This document shows, in pieces, positions 56,197-64,000 of a DNA stretch of 64,000 nucleotides. This DNA is from Comamonas testosteroni (GTDB lineage Bacteria; Pseudomonadota; Gammaproteobacteria; Burkholderiales; Burkholderiaceae_C). Each line of letters opens with the position of its first letter. Within the stretch, counting starts at the first letter, position 1. The notes under the pieces are model-generated. The model saw only the letters and a list, made by a program, of their open reading frames with translations, was not told the DNA's origin and ran no database searches. The DNA lies in NCBI RefSeq assembly GCF_003569915.1, contig NZ_KZ984443.1, positions 171,963-235,962 on the forward strand. Direction: 5' to 3'. The translations under genes and the position numbers were made by a program.

Positions 56197-57990
56197 TTAT
56201 TGGCTGTGGTTGCCAGTCAGCCAGCGCTCTGCAGCGGCCTTGTCGGTGATTTCCAGGCCCAGATTGCTGATGGCGCTGGCGGTATTTGCATCCTCGCTGG
56301 CGGGTTTGGAAAGCTCCAGAGTCAGCTCCAGAATCTGCCGGTCACGCGCCACCCAGGCGGTGACGGTATTGGAGCCGCCAGCGTACAGCGGCACATCGTC
56401 CAGTTTGCTGATGCGCCAGCGCTGGCCTTCGGATGCGATGGCCAGCCACTCGTCGCCCGCCATCATTCCGGCCTGCTCGGCAGGGCCACCGCGCAGCACG
56501 GTCTTGATCTGCACGCTATGGTTTTCTTGAACGCGCAGGCCCAGCTTCTGCGCCAATTGGGCCGGCTCGACCTTGGTGTTGATGCCGTGCTGGGCCAGCA
56601 GCTCGCGCAGCGGCAGGTCGTCGGTGGAGTGCACCCAGCCGCGCAGTTGCTCGGCAATGGCCTCGCTGCCCAGACGGGTGACGACGGCCAGCACATGGGC
56701 TTCGCTGATGGGGCCGCCCTGGGTTTGTTGCCATAGGGTGCGCATGACATCGTCCAGGCTGTGTGAGCCATGGGCACGCAAAGCCAGGTCCAGGCACAGC
56801 GCGACCAGCGAGCCCTTGGTGTAGTAGCTGACGGTGTGGTTAGCGGTGTTTTCGTCCTGGCGGTAGTACTTGACCCAGGCGTCGAAGCTGGCCTCGGCCA
56901 CGGACTGCACCTGGCGCCCCGGTGTCTGCAGCACCTGGTTGATGGTGCGCGTGATGAGTTTGAGGTACTGGGCGTTGTCCAGCAGGCCGGCGCGGCGCAG
57001 GAAAAGGTCGTCGTAGTAGCTGGTAAAGCCCTCGAAGAACCATAGCAGCTCGGTGTAGTTCTCCTGCTCGTAGTCATAGCACAAGAATTCCTCTGGGCGC
57101 AGTCGCTTGACGTTCCAGGTGTGAAAGTACTCGTGGCTGATCAGGCCCAGCAGCGTGTTGTAGCCCTCGGCGGCCTTGGCCTCCCCCTTGCGCGGCAGGT
57201 CGCGGCGGCCGCAGATCAGCGCCGTGCTGTTGCGGTGCTCCAGCCCGCCGTAGTTGTCGTCCACGACATTGAGCATGAAGACATAGCGGTCCATGGGCGG
57301 CTGGCTGCCATCGGCGTGCCAGAAGGCGATTTCGGCCTCGCAGATTTTCTGGGTGTCGGCCAGCAGGCGCTCGCCGTCAAAGCTGGGTGCGGCTCCGGCC
57401 ACCACAAACTCGTGATACACGCCGCCCGCCGTGAAGCTGCCATGCCAGAACCGGCCCATCTCCACGGGGCAGTCCACCAGTTCGTCGTAATGGGCGGCGG
57501 TGTAGAGGCCCCAACCCTCACCATCGACCTGGGCGACCGTCAGGCCGGTGGCGACTTGCCAGTCCTGCGTGGCGGGGCTTGGCAGCAGTTCCAGCGCGTG
57601 TTCCGTGCGCTCCTGACCATGCACGCGCAGGCACAGGCTGGTGCCGTTGAAAAAGCCGCGGCGGCGGTCCAGCCAGGCGGTGCGCACCGAGGTGTCGTAA
57701 GCGCAAATTTGATAGCTGACAGTGCAATCAACATCTGGACTTGAGGCCAGTTTCCATTGATTTTTGCTCAACTGCTGCACTGCAATAGGCTGGCCGCTCT
57801 GGCTGGCTTTGAGGCCTTGCAGATTCTTGGAGAACTCGCGCACCAGATAGCTGCCGGGAATCCACACGGGCAGCGACAGCAGCTGGTCGGCGGCGGGTTG
57901 GGCGATGTGCAGGGTGACATCGAAAAGATGCGCATCCACCGCGCTGGCCTGCACGGTGTAGCGAATGCCGGGGGAGGAAACAGATGTCAT
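56197..57990 (-). CDS. M61-family glycyl aminopeptidase with PDZ domain
   Basis: A 597-residue metallopeptidase. The N-terminal beta-rich M61 domain ends at about residue 170; the zinc motif HEYFH is at 286-290 in LGLISHEYFHTWNVKRLRP, with a downstream Glu as third ligand. A C-terminal PDZ domain (about 480-560, VEPAQLAQKLGLRVQENH and TVLRGGPAEQAGMMAGDEWLA) is present. No signal peptide, so it is cytoplasmic. Residues 80-94 are encoded by a copy of dispersed repeat family 2. Family length is normal, so the insertion replaced or extended a tolerant loop. Confidence 0.9.
   Translation of the reverse strand: MTSVSSPGIRYTVQASAVDAHLFDVTLHIAQPAADQLLSLPVWIPGSYLVREFSKNLQGLKASQSGQPIAVQQLSKNQWKLASSPDVDCTVSYQICAYDTSVRTAWLDRRRGFFNGTSLCLRVHGQERTEHALELLPSPATQDWQVATGLTVAQVDGEGWGLYTAAHYDELVDCPVEMGRFWHGSFTAGGVYHEFVVAGAAPSFDGERLLADTQKICEAEIAFWHADGSQPPMDRYVFMLNVVDDNYGGLEHRNSTALICGRRDLPRKGEAKAAEGYNTLLGLISHEYFHTWNVKRLRPEEFLCYDYEQENYTELLWFFEGFTSYYDDLFLRRAGLLDNAQYLKLITRTINQVLQTPGRQVQSVAEASFDAWVKYYRQDENTANHTVSYYTKGSLVALCLDLALRAHGSHSLDDVMRTLWQQTQGGPISEAHVLAVVTRLGSEAIAEQLRGWVHSTDDLPLRELLAQHGINTKVEPAQLAQKLGLRVQENHSVQIKTVLRGGPAEQAGMMAGDEWLAIASEGQRWRISKLDDVPLYAGGSNTVTAWVARDRQILELTLELSKPASEDANTASAISNLGLEITDKAAAERWLTGNHSQ
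57709..57753 (+). repeat. Dispersed repeat family 2 copy inside the M61 gene
   Basis: TTGATAGCTGACAGTGC, then CTGGACTTGAGGCC and AGTTTCC. It agrees with the copy at 60119 over both ends. It lies antisense inside the M61 coding sequence (residues 80-94) and keeps the frame open. Confidence 0.65.
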
Positions 57991-58084
57991 GACAGCTCCA
58001 GAAATGCGGGCCGGAGCATGCGCACCTGCCGCAGCGCAGCCCTGTCAGGCCTGCGCTGCCCCGGCGGAAATCAACGATTCAGGG

Positions 58085-58792
58085 TTACTTGGCGGCTGCC
58101 AGGTGCTTTTCCACTTCGGCAGCCGAGATGGCGCCAGGTACGCGCACATTGTTGCTGAACACGATGGTGGGTGTGCCGGTGATCTTGTACTTGCGGCCAA
58201 ACGCCAGGTTGCGCTGGATGGCGGCGGTATCGCACTGCAGCGCAGGGGCGTTCTTGCCGCTGAGCATCTGGTCATGCCAGGCCTTGGCGGAGTCCTTGGC
58301 GCACCAGATATTGCGCGACTTCTCGGCCGAGTCCGGGCTCAGGATGGGGTAGAGGAACAGGTAGATGGTGACGTTGTCCACACTCTGCATGTCTTTTTCA
58401 AAGCGCTTGCAGTAGCCGCAGTTCGGGTCTTCAAACACGGCCATCTTGCGTTCGCCCTTGCCGTGCACGATGGTGATGGCGTCCTTGAGCGGCAGGTGCC
58501 TGAAGTCCACCGCCGTCAACTGGTTCATGCGGTCTTCGGTCAGGTTGCGCTTGGCCTTGGTGTCGATCAGCTCGCCCTGAATCAGGTAGTTGCCCTTGGC
58601 GTCGGTGTAGAACAGGTCTGTGCCCACGCGCACCTCGTACAGGCCCGCCATGGGTGTGGAGCGCACCTCGTCGATCTTTTCGAGCTGGGGAATGCGCTCG
58701 GTCAGTGTTTTCTTGAGGTTGGCATCCTGGGCATGGACGCTCAGGCCGAAGGTCAGGCTGGCGGTGGCCAGCAGGCAGGCAACAAGTTTCAT
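58085..58792 (-). CDS. dsbC: Periplasmic disulfide isomerase DsbC
   Basis: A 235-residue protein with a signal peptide (MKLVACLLATASLTFGLSVHA, cleaved before QDANLKK). An N-terminal dimerisation domain precedes the thioredoxin-like domain, whose active site CGYC (Cys125 and Cys128) lies in FEDPNCGYCKRFEKDM. The cis-Pro is in KITGTPTIVFSNN. It isomerises wrong disulfides in periplasmic proteins with DsbD. It follows the UbiH-like gene on the same strand after about 120 bp. Confidence 0.95.
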   Translation of the reverse strand: MKLVACLLATASLTFGLSVHAQDANLKKTLTERIPQLEKIDEVRSTPMAGLYEVRVGTDLFYTDAKGNYLIQGELIDTKAKRNLTEDRMNQLTAVDFRHLPLKDAITIVHGKGERKMAVFEDPNCGYCKRFEKDMQSVDNVTIYLFLYPILSPDSAEKSRNIWCAKDSAKAWHDQMLSGKNAPALQCDTAAIQRNLAFGRKYKITGTPTIVFSNNVRVPGAISAAEVEKHLAAAK

Positions 58793-58910
58793 GGGTAGTT
58801 TGGGTGGCCGTCCTATGTGCGGCTTGGGTATGTTGCTATCAGTTTCTGTAGTTTTGATTACAGGGCTGTTGGTTGGAGTATGGGAAGCCTCAAGGGTTCC
58901 CCTGAGGCAA

Positions 58911-60041
58911 TCAGAGCAGACCCATGGCCTGCTTGGCCATCCATGATTTCAGGGGGCCGCTGCGCTCAAAGCCTTTCATGCCCCAGTTGCGCAGCATCTG
59001 CACGGGCACTTCGGGGCGGGCAAACAGTTGCTGCAGGCCATCCATGGCCAGACCCATGGGTGCCAGCGAGGCCTTGCGCTCGCGCTCGTACTGGCGCAGC
59101 AGCTTCAGGTCCGCCGGGCTGCGCCAGTAATCGCGCTCCTGCAGGATGCGGGCCAGCGCCTGGACATCGCCCAGGCCCAGGTTCAGGCCTTGCCCGGCCA
59201 GCGGGTGCACATTGTGGGCGGCGTCGCCCGCTAGCACCCAGCTTGCGGCTTCGCCGGACTCCGCCGCGCGGCTGCCGCACCAGCGGTCGGCCACGGCCTG
59301 CTGCAGCGGCCAGGAGGCACGCTCGGCCACCAGCTCCAGCTGACCCAGCGCGTTCTGGCTGATGGCCTGCAGGCGCGTGGTGAAGCTCTCTTCATCACTG
59401 TCCAGCCATTCGGGCACCAGCGACTTTTCCAGCGACCAGACCACGGCGACTTCATGACCGTCGGTGCCGCCCATGGGCAAAAAGGCCAGAATGCCCTCGG
59501 GCGTGAACCACTGGCGCGCAATGCCGCCATGGGAAATCTCGCATTCCAGGCGCGTGGCAATCGCGTGCTGGGGGTAGGGCGTGACGGAGAAGTTCACGCC
59601 GAACTCGGCGCGCGTGCTGCTGGCGCGGCCTTCACAGATGGCGGTCAGGGCGGCATCCACCGGCTCGCTGACGATTTCCACCTGGGGTTGGTAGCGCACG
59701 GCCTCGGCCAGACGCTGCTCCAGCGCGGGCACATCGACAATCCAGGCCAGTGCTTGCACATCCTGCGATGCGGCGTCGAACTGCACCTGACCATCAAGAT
59801 CACCAAACACCTGCATGCCCAGCACCGGCGTGGCATCTTCGTCATCGGGCCAGCAGCGTAGCGACTGCAGAACGGCCCGCGAGCTGGCGTTGAGGGCGTA
59901 GGCTCTCACATCCTTGCGCTGAGACTTGGGCTGCGCAGGCGCGACCAGCGCCACGCGCAGACGCTCACGCGCCAGCAAAAGGGCCAAGGTCCGGCCCACA
60001 ATGCCGGCCCCACGAATACATACATCAAAGGTTTGCGCCAT
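58911..60041 (-). CDS. FAD-dependent UbiH/UbiF-family hydroxylase
   Basis: A 376-residue flavoprotein hydroxylase of the UbiH/UbiF/VisC group, usually acting in ubiquinone ring hydroxylation. The N-terminal FAD fold is FDVCIRGAGIVGRTLALLLAR, and the second FAD motif is GDAAHNVHPLAGQGLNLGLGD near residue 290. I start at the ATG at 60041; a TACAAT box lies 7 bases before it, and an ATG at 60050 lies inside the box. Which ring position is hydroxylated is not clear. dsbC is next. Confidence 0.9.
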   Translation of the reverse strand: MAQTFDVCIRGAGIVGRTLALLLARERLRVALVAPAQPKSQRKDVRAYALNASSRAVLQSLRCWPDDEDATPVLGMQVFGDLDGQVQFDAASQDVQALAWIVDVPALEQRLAEAVRYQPQVEIVSEPVDAALTAICEGRASSTRAEFGVNFSVTPYPQHAIATRLECEISHGGIARQWFTPEGILAFLPMGGTDGHEVAVVWSLEKSLVPEWLDSDEESFTTRLQAISQNALGQLELVAERASWPLQQAVADRWCGSRAAESGEAASWVLAGDAAHNVHPLAGQGLNLGLGDVQALARILQERDYWRSPADLKLLRQYERERKASLAPMGLAMDGLQQLFARPEVPVQMLRNWGMKGFERSGPLKSWMAKQAMGLL

Positions 60042-60048
60042 GACCGGC

Positions 60049-60054
60049 ATTGTA
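60049..60054 (-). promoter_or_regulatory. -10 box of the UbiH-like gene, leaderless layout
   Basis: On the minus strand TACAAT ends 7 bases before the ATG at 60041, with no ribosome site between. Confidence 0.45.
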
Positions 60055-60118
60055 GGAGGCGCGGGCAGGGCCTGTGCTCAGCAGGGAAGCTGCGACCCGA
60101 CACGCATCAACTATGTTG

Positions 60119-60169
60119 TTGATAGCTGCCTGCCTAGGTACCTTCTGGACTTGAGGGCAAAATGACTCC
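60119..60169 (+). repeat. Dispersed repeat family 2, copy before the MOSC gene
   Basis: TTGATAGCTGCCTGCC, then TTCTGGACTTGAGGGC and AAAATGACTCC. The ends agree with the copy at 57709, 2.4 kb away. It lies between the divergent UbiH-like and MOSC genes. Confidence 0.65.
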
Positions 60170-60206
60170 TAATTTGCCCCCCAACCGAAGTCACCGAGGA
60201 AACCGC

Positions 60207-61094
60207 ATGAACGACGCCGCCTACGATGTGCAAGGCCAGATTGCCCAGCTGTGGATCTACCCCGTCAAGTCCTGTGCCGGGATTTCCGTGCCGCAGGCGC
60301 AGCTCGGCTTGCAGGGCCTGCAATGGGACCGGCACTGGATGGTGGTCGATGAAACCGGCGACTTTCTGACCCAGCGCAGCCACCCGCGCATGGCGCTGAT
60401 TCACCCAACCCTCACGGATGAACACTTGGTGCTGAGCTTTGCGGGACAGGCCAGCCTGCAGATTCCGCTGCTGGCCCAGGGCGAAAAATGCCGTGCCAGA
60501 GTCTGGAGCGATACCGTCGACGCCTGGAATCTGGGCGAATGGGCCGAGCCCGCCCGCCAGTGGCTGAGCCAGGCACTGGGCACCGACTGCCGCCTGGTGC
60601 GCTTTGACCCGGCCCAGCCTCGCGAGGCCAGCGAGCGTTGGGTGGGCGACGACCAGGCGCCCGTGCACTTTGCCGATGGCTACCCGCTGCTGGTGCTCAG
60701 CCAGTCGGCGGTCGATGAGCTCAATGCACGGCTCGCACAAGCGGGAGAGCCTGTTGTCGATGCGCGACGCTTTCGCCCCAACATCGTGATTGCGGGCATC
60801 GAGTCCCACGACGAAGACCGTGTCGAACAGTTCGACCTGCTGGAGCTGCCGGGCCTGACCCTGCGCCCCTGCAAGCCCTGTACGCGCTGCCCGATTCCCG
60901 ATGTGGACCCAGACACGGCTGTGCCCGGCCATGCCGTTGGACATTCGATTCAAGGCTACCGTCAAGATCCGCGTATGGATGGTGCTATCACTTTCGGCAT
61001 GAATGCTGTGGTGCAGGGCCTGTCGTCCCAACCGTCGGGGACGGTGATACTGGCCGTGGGACAGCATCTGGGCGGCAATCTGCGCTTTGACTGA
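60207..61094 (+). CDS. MOSC-domain protein (mARC/YcbX type)
   Basis: A 295-residue protein with an N-terminal MOSC beta-barrel (IAQLWIYPVKSCAGISV) and a C-terminal MOSC domain containing the conserved Cys presumed to bind molybdenum cofactor, in LRPCKPCTRCPIPDVDPDT. Related YcbX and mARC enzymes reduce N-hydroxylated compounds. The ATG at 60207 has GAGGAA upstream; a longer frame overlaps the repeat. The C-terminal 2Fe-2S domain of YcbX is absent, so an outside electron donor is needed. Confidence 0.88.
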   Translation: MNDAAYDVQGQIAQLWIYPVKSCAGISVPQAQLGLQGLQWDRHWMVVDETGDFLTQRSHPRMALIHPTLTDEHLVLSFAGQASLQIPLLAQGEKCRARVWSDTVDAWNLGEWAEPARQWLSQALGTDCRLVRFDPAQPREASERWVGDDQAPVHFADGYPLLVLSQSAVDELNARLAQAGEPVVDARRFRPNIVIAGIESHDEDRVEQFDLLELPGLTLRPCKPCTRCPIPDVDPDTAVPGHAVGHSIQGYRQDPRMDGAITFGMNAVVQGLSSQPSGTVILAVGQHLGGNLRFD

Positions 61095-61232
61095 GTGTTG
61101 CAGTCTGTGAAGCATCTGCAAAGAAAATGTAAGAATTTGTCTGTCATGCACACAGGGCTTGCATGACTACACAGTGACATATTTGCAGTGTTCAATAACC
61201 CCATCATTGAGAAAAATTCCGAGGGGTGGCCC

Positions 61233-61565
61233 ATGAAAGAACTGCAATCTGGAGATTTCGTCGTCGTGACCGGCAGCAGCGCGTTTGCCGGCAAGATTGC
61301 GCGTTTGCTCTACCGTGCCCCGGACTGCGACTTCTGCCTGCCCGACGGCCACAGCCACATCGCCTGCCAGGCTGGTGACTGGGTGCTGGAGTTCCCGCAG
61401 AAAGTCCCGGCACTGAAGCGCGGCTGCCAGTCGCCCTGCATGACCAAATACCTGTGCAGCCCCGAAAGCCAGCTCAAGTTGCTGGGCAATACCGGCGGGC
61501 TGGATGTGCTGTTTGGCACGCCTTTGAGCACTGCCGCGCCAACTGCGCGCGCCATGGCGGCCTGA
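61233..61565 (+). CDS. Cys-rich small protein of unknown function
   Basis: A 110-residue protein starting MKELQSGDFVVVTGSSAFAGKIARL, with GAGGGG seven to eight bases upstream. The middle has clustered Cys and His: PDCDFCLPDGHSHIACQ and later KRGCQSPCMTKYLCSPESQ, which could bind a metal. The C-terminus is Ala-rich. No family recognised. It is monocistronic, with a terminator at 61598. Confidence 0.65.
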   Translation: MKELQSGDFVVVTGSSAFAGKIARLLYRAPDCDFCLPDGHSHIACQAGDWVLEFPQKVPALKRGCQSPCMTKYLCSPESQLKLLGNTGGLDVLFGTPLSTAAPTARAMAA

Positions 61566-61597
61566 TTCAGGCAGTCAAACCGCTTTGCAAGAACTCC

Positions 61598-61622
61598 AGC
61601 CTGCAGCCATGCAGGCTTTTTT
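61598..61622 (+). terminator. Terminator of the Cys-rich gene
   Basis: AGCCTGCA (61598-61605) and TGCAGGCT (61610-61617) pair over 8 bp around four bases, followed by six T. The rest of the gap to ychF (61623-61847) shows no other gene. Confidence 0.75.
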
Positions 61623-61847
61623 GTGCCCGCTGCGCGAATCTCCCTTGCAATCCGCCGCGCAGGAGCAGAGATTGCCGGGTCATTACAATCAGTGGTTTCA
61701 GTGACAAGACCGGCACAGAACTTTGCCAGCGGCAAAGTGCCATCCGGGTCACGCTCAAAAGAACACCGAACACGCCTCAATGCGGATCGGGCACTTCGGC
61801 CACGCTGGTGTGGTGCCGGGTAGTGCATTGATACATAAGGAAATTTC

Positions 61848-62942
61848 ATGAGCCTCAAATGCGGCATCGTGGGCCTGCCCAACGTCGGCAAGTCCACTCT
61901 TTTCAACGCGCTGACCAAGGCTGGCATCGCTGCAGAAAATTATCCCTTCTGCACTATTGAACCCAATACCGGTGTGGTGGAAGTGCCTGATCCGCGTCTG
62001 GATCAGCTCGCCGAGATCGTCAAGCCTGAGCGCATTGTTCCCGCCATCGTGGAATTTGTGGACATCGCCGGTCTGGTCGCAGGTGCTTCCAAGGGTGAAG
62101 GCCTGGGCAATCAGTTCCTGGCCCACATCCGTGAAACCGACGCCATCGTCAACGTGGTGCGCTGCTTTGAAGACCCCAACGTGATTCACGTGGCCAACAA
62201 GGTGGACCCGATTGCCGACATCGAAGTCATCCAGACCGAGCTGTGCCTGGCTGACCTGGCCACGGTGGAAAAAGCCATCAATCGTTATAGCAAGGCAGCC
62301 AAGTCCGGTAACGACAAGGAAGCTGCCAAGCTGGTGTCGCTGCTGACGCCCATCCAGGAAGTGCTGAACCAGGGCAAGCCCGCACGCATCGTGCCCGTGT
62401 CCAAGGAAGATGCGCCCCTGCTCAAGCCGTTCTGCCTGATCACCGCCAAGCCCGCCATGTTTGTGGGCAATGTGTCGGAAGACGGTTTCGAGAACAACCC
62501 TCTGCTCGACCAGCTCAAGGCCTATGCCGAGGCCCAGGGTGCGCCCGTGGTGGCCATCTGCGCCAAGATCGAAGCCGAAATGTCCGAAATGGACGACGCG
62601 GACCGCGATATGTTCCTCGAGGAACTCGGTCTGGAAGAGCCGGGCCTGAACCGCCTGATTCGCGCTGGCTTCAAGCTGCTGGGCCTGCAGACCTATTTCA
62701 CCGCCGGTGAAAAGGAAGTGCGCGCCTGGACCGTGCGCGTGGGTGCCACCGCTCCTCAGGCGGCTGGCGTGATCCACGGCGACTTCGAACGCGGCTTCAT
62801 TCGTGCCCAGACCATCGCCTTTGACGATTACATCCAGTTCAAGGGCGAGCAAGGTGCCAAGGATGCCGGCAAGATGCGCGCCGAAGGCAAGGAATACATC
62901 GTCAAGGATGGCGATGTGCTGAACTTCCTGTTTAACGTCTAA
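61848..62942 (+). CDS. ychF: Redox-regulated ATPase YchF (Obg-like)
   Basis: A 364-residue YchF/OLA1. The G domain has P-loop GLPNVGKST at 9-17, switch regions [19 protein letters not shown] and [20 protein letters not shown], and NKVDP as the atypical G4. A coiled-coil insertion (about 130-200) and the C-terminal TGS domain ([41 protein letters not shown] region) complete it. It binds the ribosome and prefers ATP. AAGGA lies eight bases before the ATG. A strong terminator follows and then an integrated element. Confidence 0.96.
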   Translation: MSLKCGIVGLPNVGKSTLFNALTKAGIAAENYPFCTIEPNTGVVEVPDPRLDQLAEIVKPERIVPAIVEFVDIAGLVAGASKGEGLGNQFLAHIRETDAIVNVVRCFEDPNVIHVANKVDPIADIEVIQTELCLADLATVEKAINRYSKAAKSGNDKEAAKLVSLLTPIQEVLNQGKPARIVPVSKEDAPLLKPFCLITAKPAMFVGNVSEDGFENNPLLDQLKAYAEAQGAPVVAICAKIEAEMSEMDDADRDMFLEELGLEEPGLNRLIRAGFKLLGLQTYFTAGEKEVRAWTVRVGATAPQAAGVIHGDFERGFIRAQTIAFDDYIQFKGEQGAKDAGKMRAEGKEYIVKDGDVLNFLFNV

Positions 62943-62979
62943 ATTTGGACTGTTGCCTCACAGTGTTTTGTGAGGTCTC

Positions 62980-63017
62980 AAAAAACCCTGCAAGTCACTG
63001 ATTTGCAGGGTTTTTTT
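62980..63017 (+). terminator. Terminator of ychF
   Basis: AACCCTGCAA and TTGCAGGGTT pair over 10 bp, followed by a T run to 63017; an extra CCTCACA/TGTGAGG hairpin lies just before it. Confidence 0.85.
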
Positions 63018-63060
63018 ATTCTCGTTTGTCTCATCATGCATCGCACCATCTTTTTTGAAA

Positions 63061-63111
63061 GTGGGTATGGAGGTGGGTATAACTGTTTGTACCCATTTTA
63101 AAAAGTGGGTA
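63061..63111 (+). promoter_or_regulatory. GTGGGTA iterons before the integrase gene (possible arm or att sites)
   Basis: GTGGGTA occurs at 63061, 63073 and 63105 in direct orientation, with an inverted TACCCAT at 63090. They stand 25-75 bp before the integrase ATG, a place where tyrosine integrase arm sites and attachment cores are common. The true att core cannot be read without the other end. Confidence 0.45.
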
Positions 63112-63136
63112 CGATCGGTGTGAGTGAGGAAAAATT

Positions 63137-63569
63137 ATGTTGAACGATACGCAGTGCCGTACGGCCAAGGCAAAAGAACGTGCCTATAAGCTCAGTGATG
63201 ACAAGGGGCTGTACTTGGAAGTGAAGCCAAATGGCGTGAAGTCTTGGCGCTACCGCTTTAAGCTGGAGAAAGATGGAGTGCTCAAAGAGAGCATCTTTGC
63301 TATTGGCAACTATGTGAGCGCACCATCTGCTGAATCCGAGGAAGATGCCCAAGCAAGGCGTGCTGGTGGTTTGTTTACCTTAGCTGAAGCACGGGCTGAG
63401 CGTCTCAAAGCTAGGGGCTTGGTCAAGCAAGGCATCAATCCTGCTCACCAGCGAAAGTTTGAGAAGATCAAGCGGGGGCAACAAAGTGCCATTACTTTTG
63501 AGTCCGTAGCGACCGAATGGCTTGCTATGAAGGACTGGGAAGTAGTCACAAAAAAACGCAGGCTGGATA
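63137..63569 (+). pseudogene. Tyrosine integrase (DUF4102/P4 type), truncated by insertion
   Basis: The N-terminal DUF4102 arm-binding domain reads NDTQCRTAKAKERAYKLSDDKGLYLEVKPNGVKSWRYRF, then LAEARAERLKARGLVKQGINPA and the start of the core-binding domain FESVATEWLAMKDWEVVTKKRRLD. After RLD the frame enters a different sequence (GCAEFCVNGQS), which is the end of an IS256-family element. The catalytic Arg-His-Tyr domain is missing, so this integrase is broken. It marks the left edge of a genomic island or prophage downstream of ychF. Confidence 0.8.
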
Positions 63570-64000
63570 GAGGGTGTGCAGAATTTTGTGTAAACGGACA
63601 ATCCACCGCAGGCGCAAGTCTGCATGTCCGTAAGCACAATGACAACCAAGAAACACGAAGTCCCTGAAGAACTGCTGGCGAAACTGCTGGCTGATTACAA
63701 GAAACCTGAAGACCTGATCGGCGAGAACGGCCTGCTCAAGCAGCTGACCAAGCTGCTGGTAGAAAAGGCGCTGGACGCCGAACTGACCGAGCACCTCGGC
63801 CACGACCGACACGAACCGGTGGTCAACACCGGCGGCAACACTCGCAACGGCAAGAGCAGGAAGACGCTCAAGTGCGAGTTCGGCGAACTGCCCATCGAGG
63901 TGCCGCGCGACCGCAAGGGCACCTTCGAACCCCAACTGATCCCCAAGCACCAGACCCGCTGGGCCGGCTTCGACGACAAGATCATCTCCCTGTACGCCCG
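63570..64000 (+). mobile_element. IS256-family insertion sequence, left part
   Basis: It begins at or near 63570 with GAGGGTGTGCAG, likely the left terminal inverted repeat, and continues beyond the window. It carries a transposase gene read in the same direction. The exact end and target duplication need the right side. Confidence 0.75.
63639..64000 (+). CDS. IS256-family transposase, N-terminal part
   Basis: At least 120 codons run off the window: MTTKKHEVPEELLAKLLADY, then the IS256 mutator-type N-terminal motif KPEDLIGENGLLKQLTKLLVEKALDAELTEHLG, then the RNGKSRKTLK and GELPIEVPRDRKGTFEPQLIPKHQ blocks. These are hallmarks of the Transposase_mut family. The DDE residues lie outside the window. 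Codon use is more even than its neighbours. Confidence 0.93.
   Translation, partial: MTTKKHEVPEELLAKLLADYKKPEDLIGENGLLKQLTKLLVEKALDAELTEHLGHDRHEPVVNTGGNTRNGKSRKTLKCEFGELPIEVPRDRKGTFEPQLIPKHQTRWAGFDDKIISLYA

Noticed and set aside
63546..63950. 134-codon minus-strand frame over the IS end
   Set aside because: Antisense to the recognised IS256 transposase and integrase.

Overview
The window is a GC-rich bacterial chromosome segment from a betaproteobacterium of the family Comamonadaceae, most likely Comamonas or a close relative. This is judged from protein sequences, gene order and recurrent intergenic repeats; no database search was possible. Coding density is high, both strands are used, and most of it is core genome.

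Layout. 1-3.3 kb: the start of a YqiA-like esterase, rodA and tldD. 3.6-5.4 kb: a previously unlisted aromatic-codon leader peptide with an attenuator, aroG, and a YqcC-like gene. 5.7-14.4 kb: a small unknown gene, mpl, an unknown gene plus a TlpA-type thioredoxin, accB-accC, prmA, a zinc-ribbon/DUF3426 protein and a PfkB-family kinase. 14.5-19.9 kb: a Lys/Ala-rich histone H1-like protein made of 14-residue repeats, then nrdB and nrdA with a pair of NrdR boxes. 20.3-25.2 kb: a minus-strand run ccsA-like, PP0621-like, pilS, pilR, ampD. 25.3-30.1 kb: a Rec-GGDEF protein and a 1293-residue hybrid kinase lie between the ccsA run and ffh. 30.4-37.0 kb: ffh, an NlpC/P60 lipoprotein, and a three-gene block (TPR-like, PcfJ-like, DUF1266-like) of unknown function. 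37.2-41.2 kb: miaB, a small secreted protein, a K+-channel-like protein and fdhD. 41.2-44.5 kb: a winged-helix regulator divergent from a P450-DUF1254 pair. 44.5-48.1 kb: modABC with divergent modE and a ModE-type box. 48.2-53.3 kb: an aromatic-acid block (Bug receptor, benzoylformate decarboxylase, LysR regulator, MFS transporter). 53.5-53.9 kb: two elongator tRNA-Met genes. 54.0-62.9 kb: a periplasmic binding protein, enoyl-CoA hydratase, M61 peptidase, dsbC, a UbiH-like hydroxylase, a MOSC protein, a Cys-rich unknown and ychF. 63.0-64.0 kb: the edge of an integrated element whose tyrosine integrase is cut by an IS256-family insertion running off the window.

How it works together. Several blocks are coherent units: mpl and ampD in murein recycling; accBC for malonyl-CoA; nrdAB for dNTPs under NrdR; modABCE and fdhD in molybdenum and formate-dehydrogenase biology; the mdlC block in mandelate/benzoylformate use.

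Signals that gene calling alone misses: the attenuator before aroG; -10-like boxes 6-9 bases before the start codon of many genes, suggesting leaderless mRNAs; two dispersed repeat families, one always following gene ends in the same orientation and the other also sitting inside two reading frames; and palindromic candidate operators at accB, the P450 regulator and the LysR gene.
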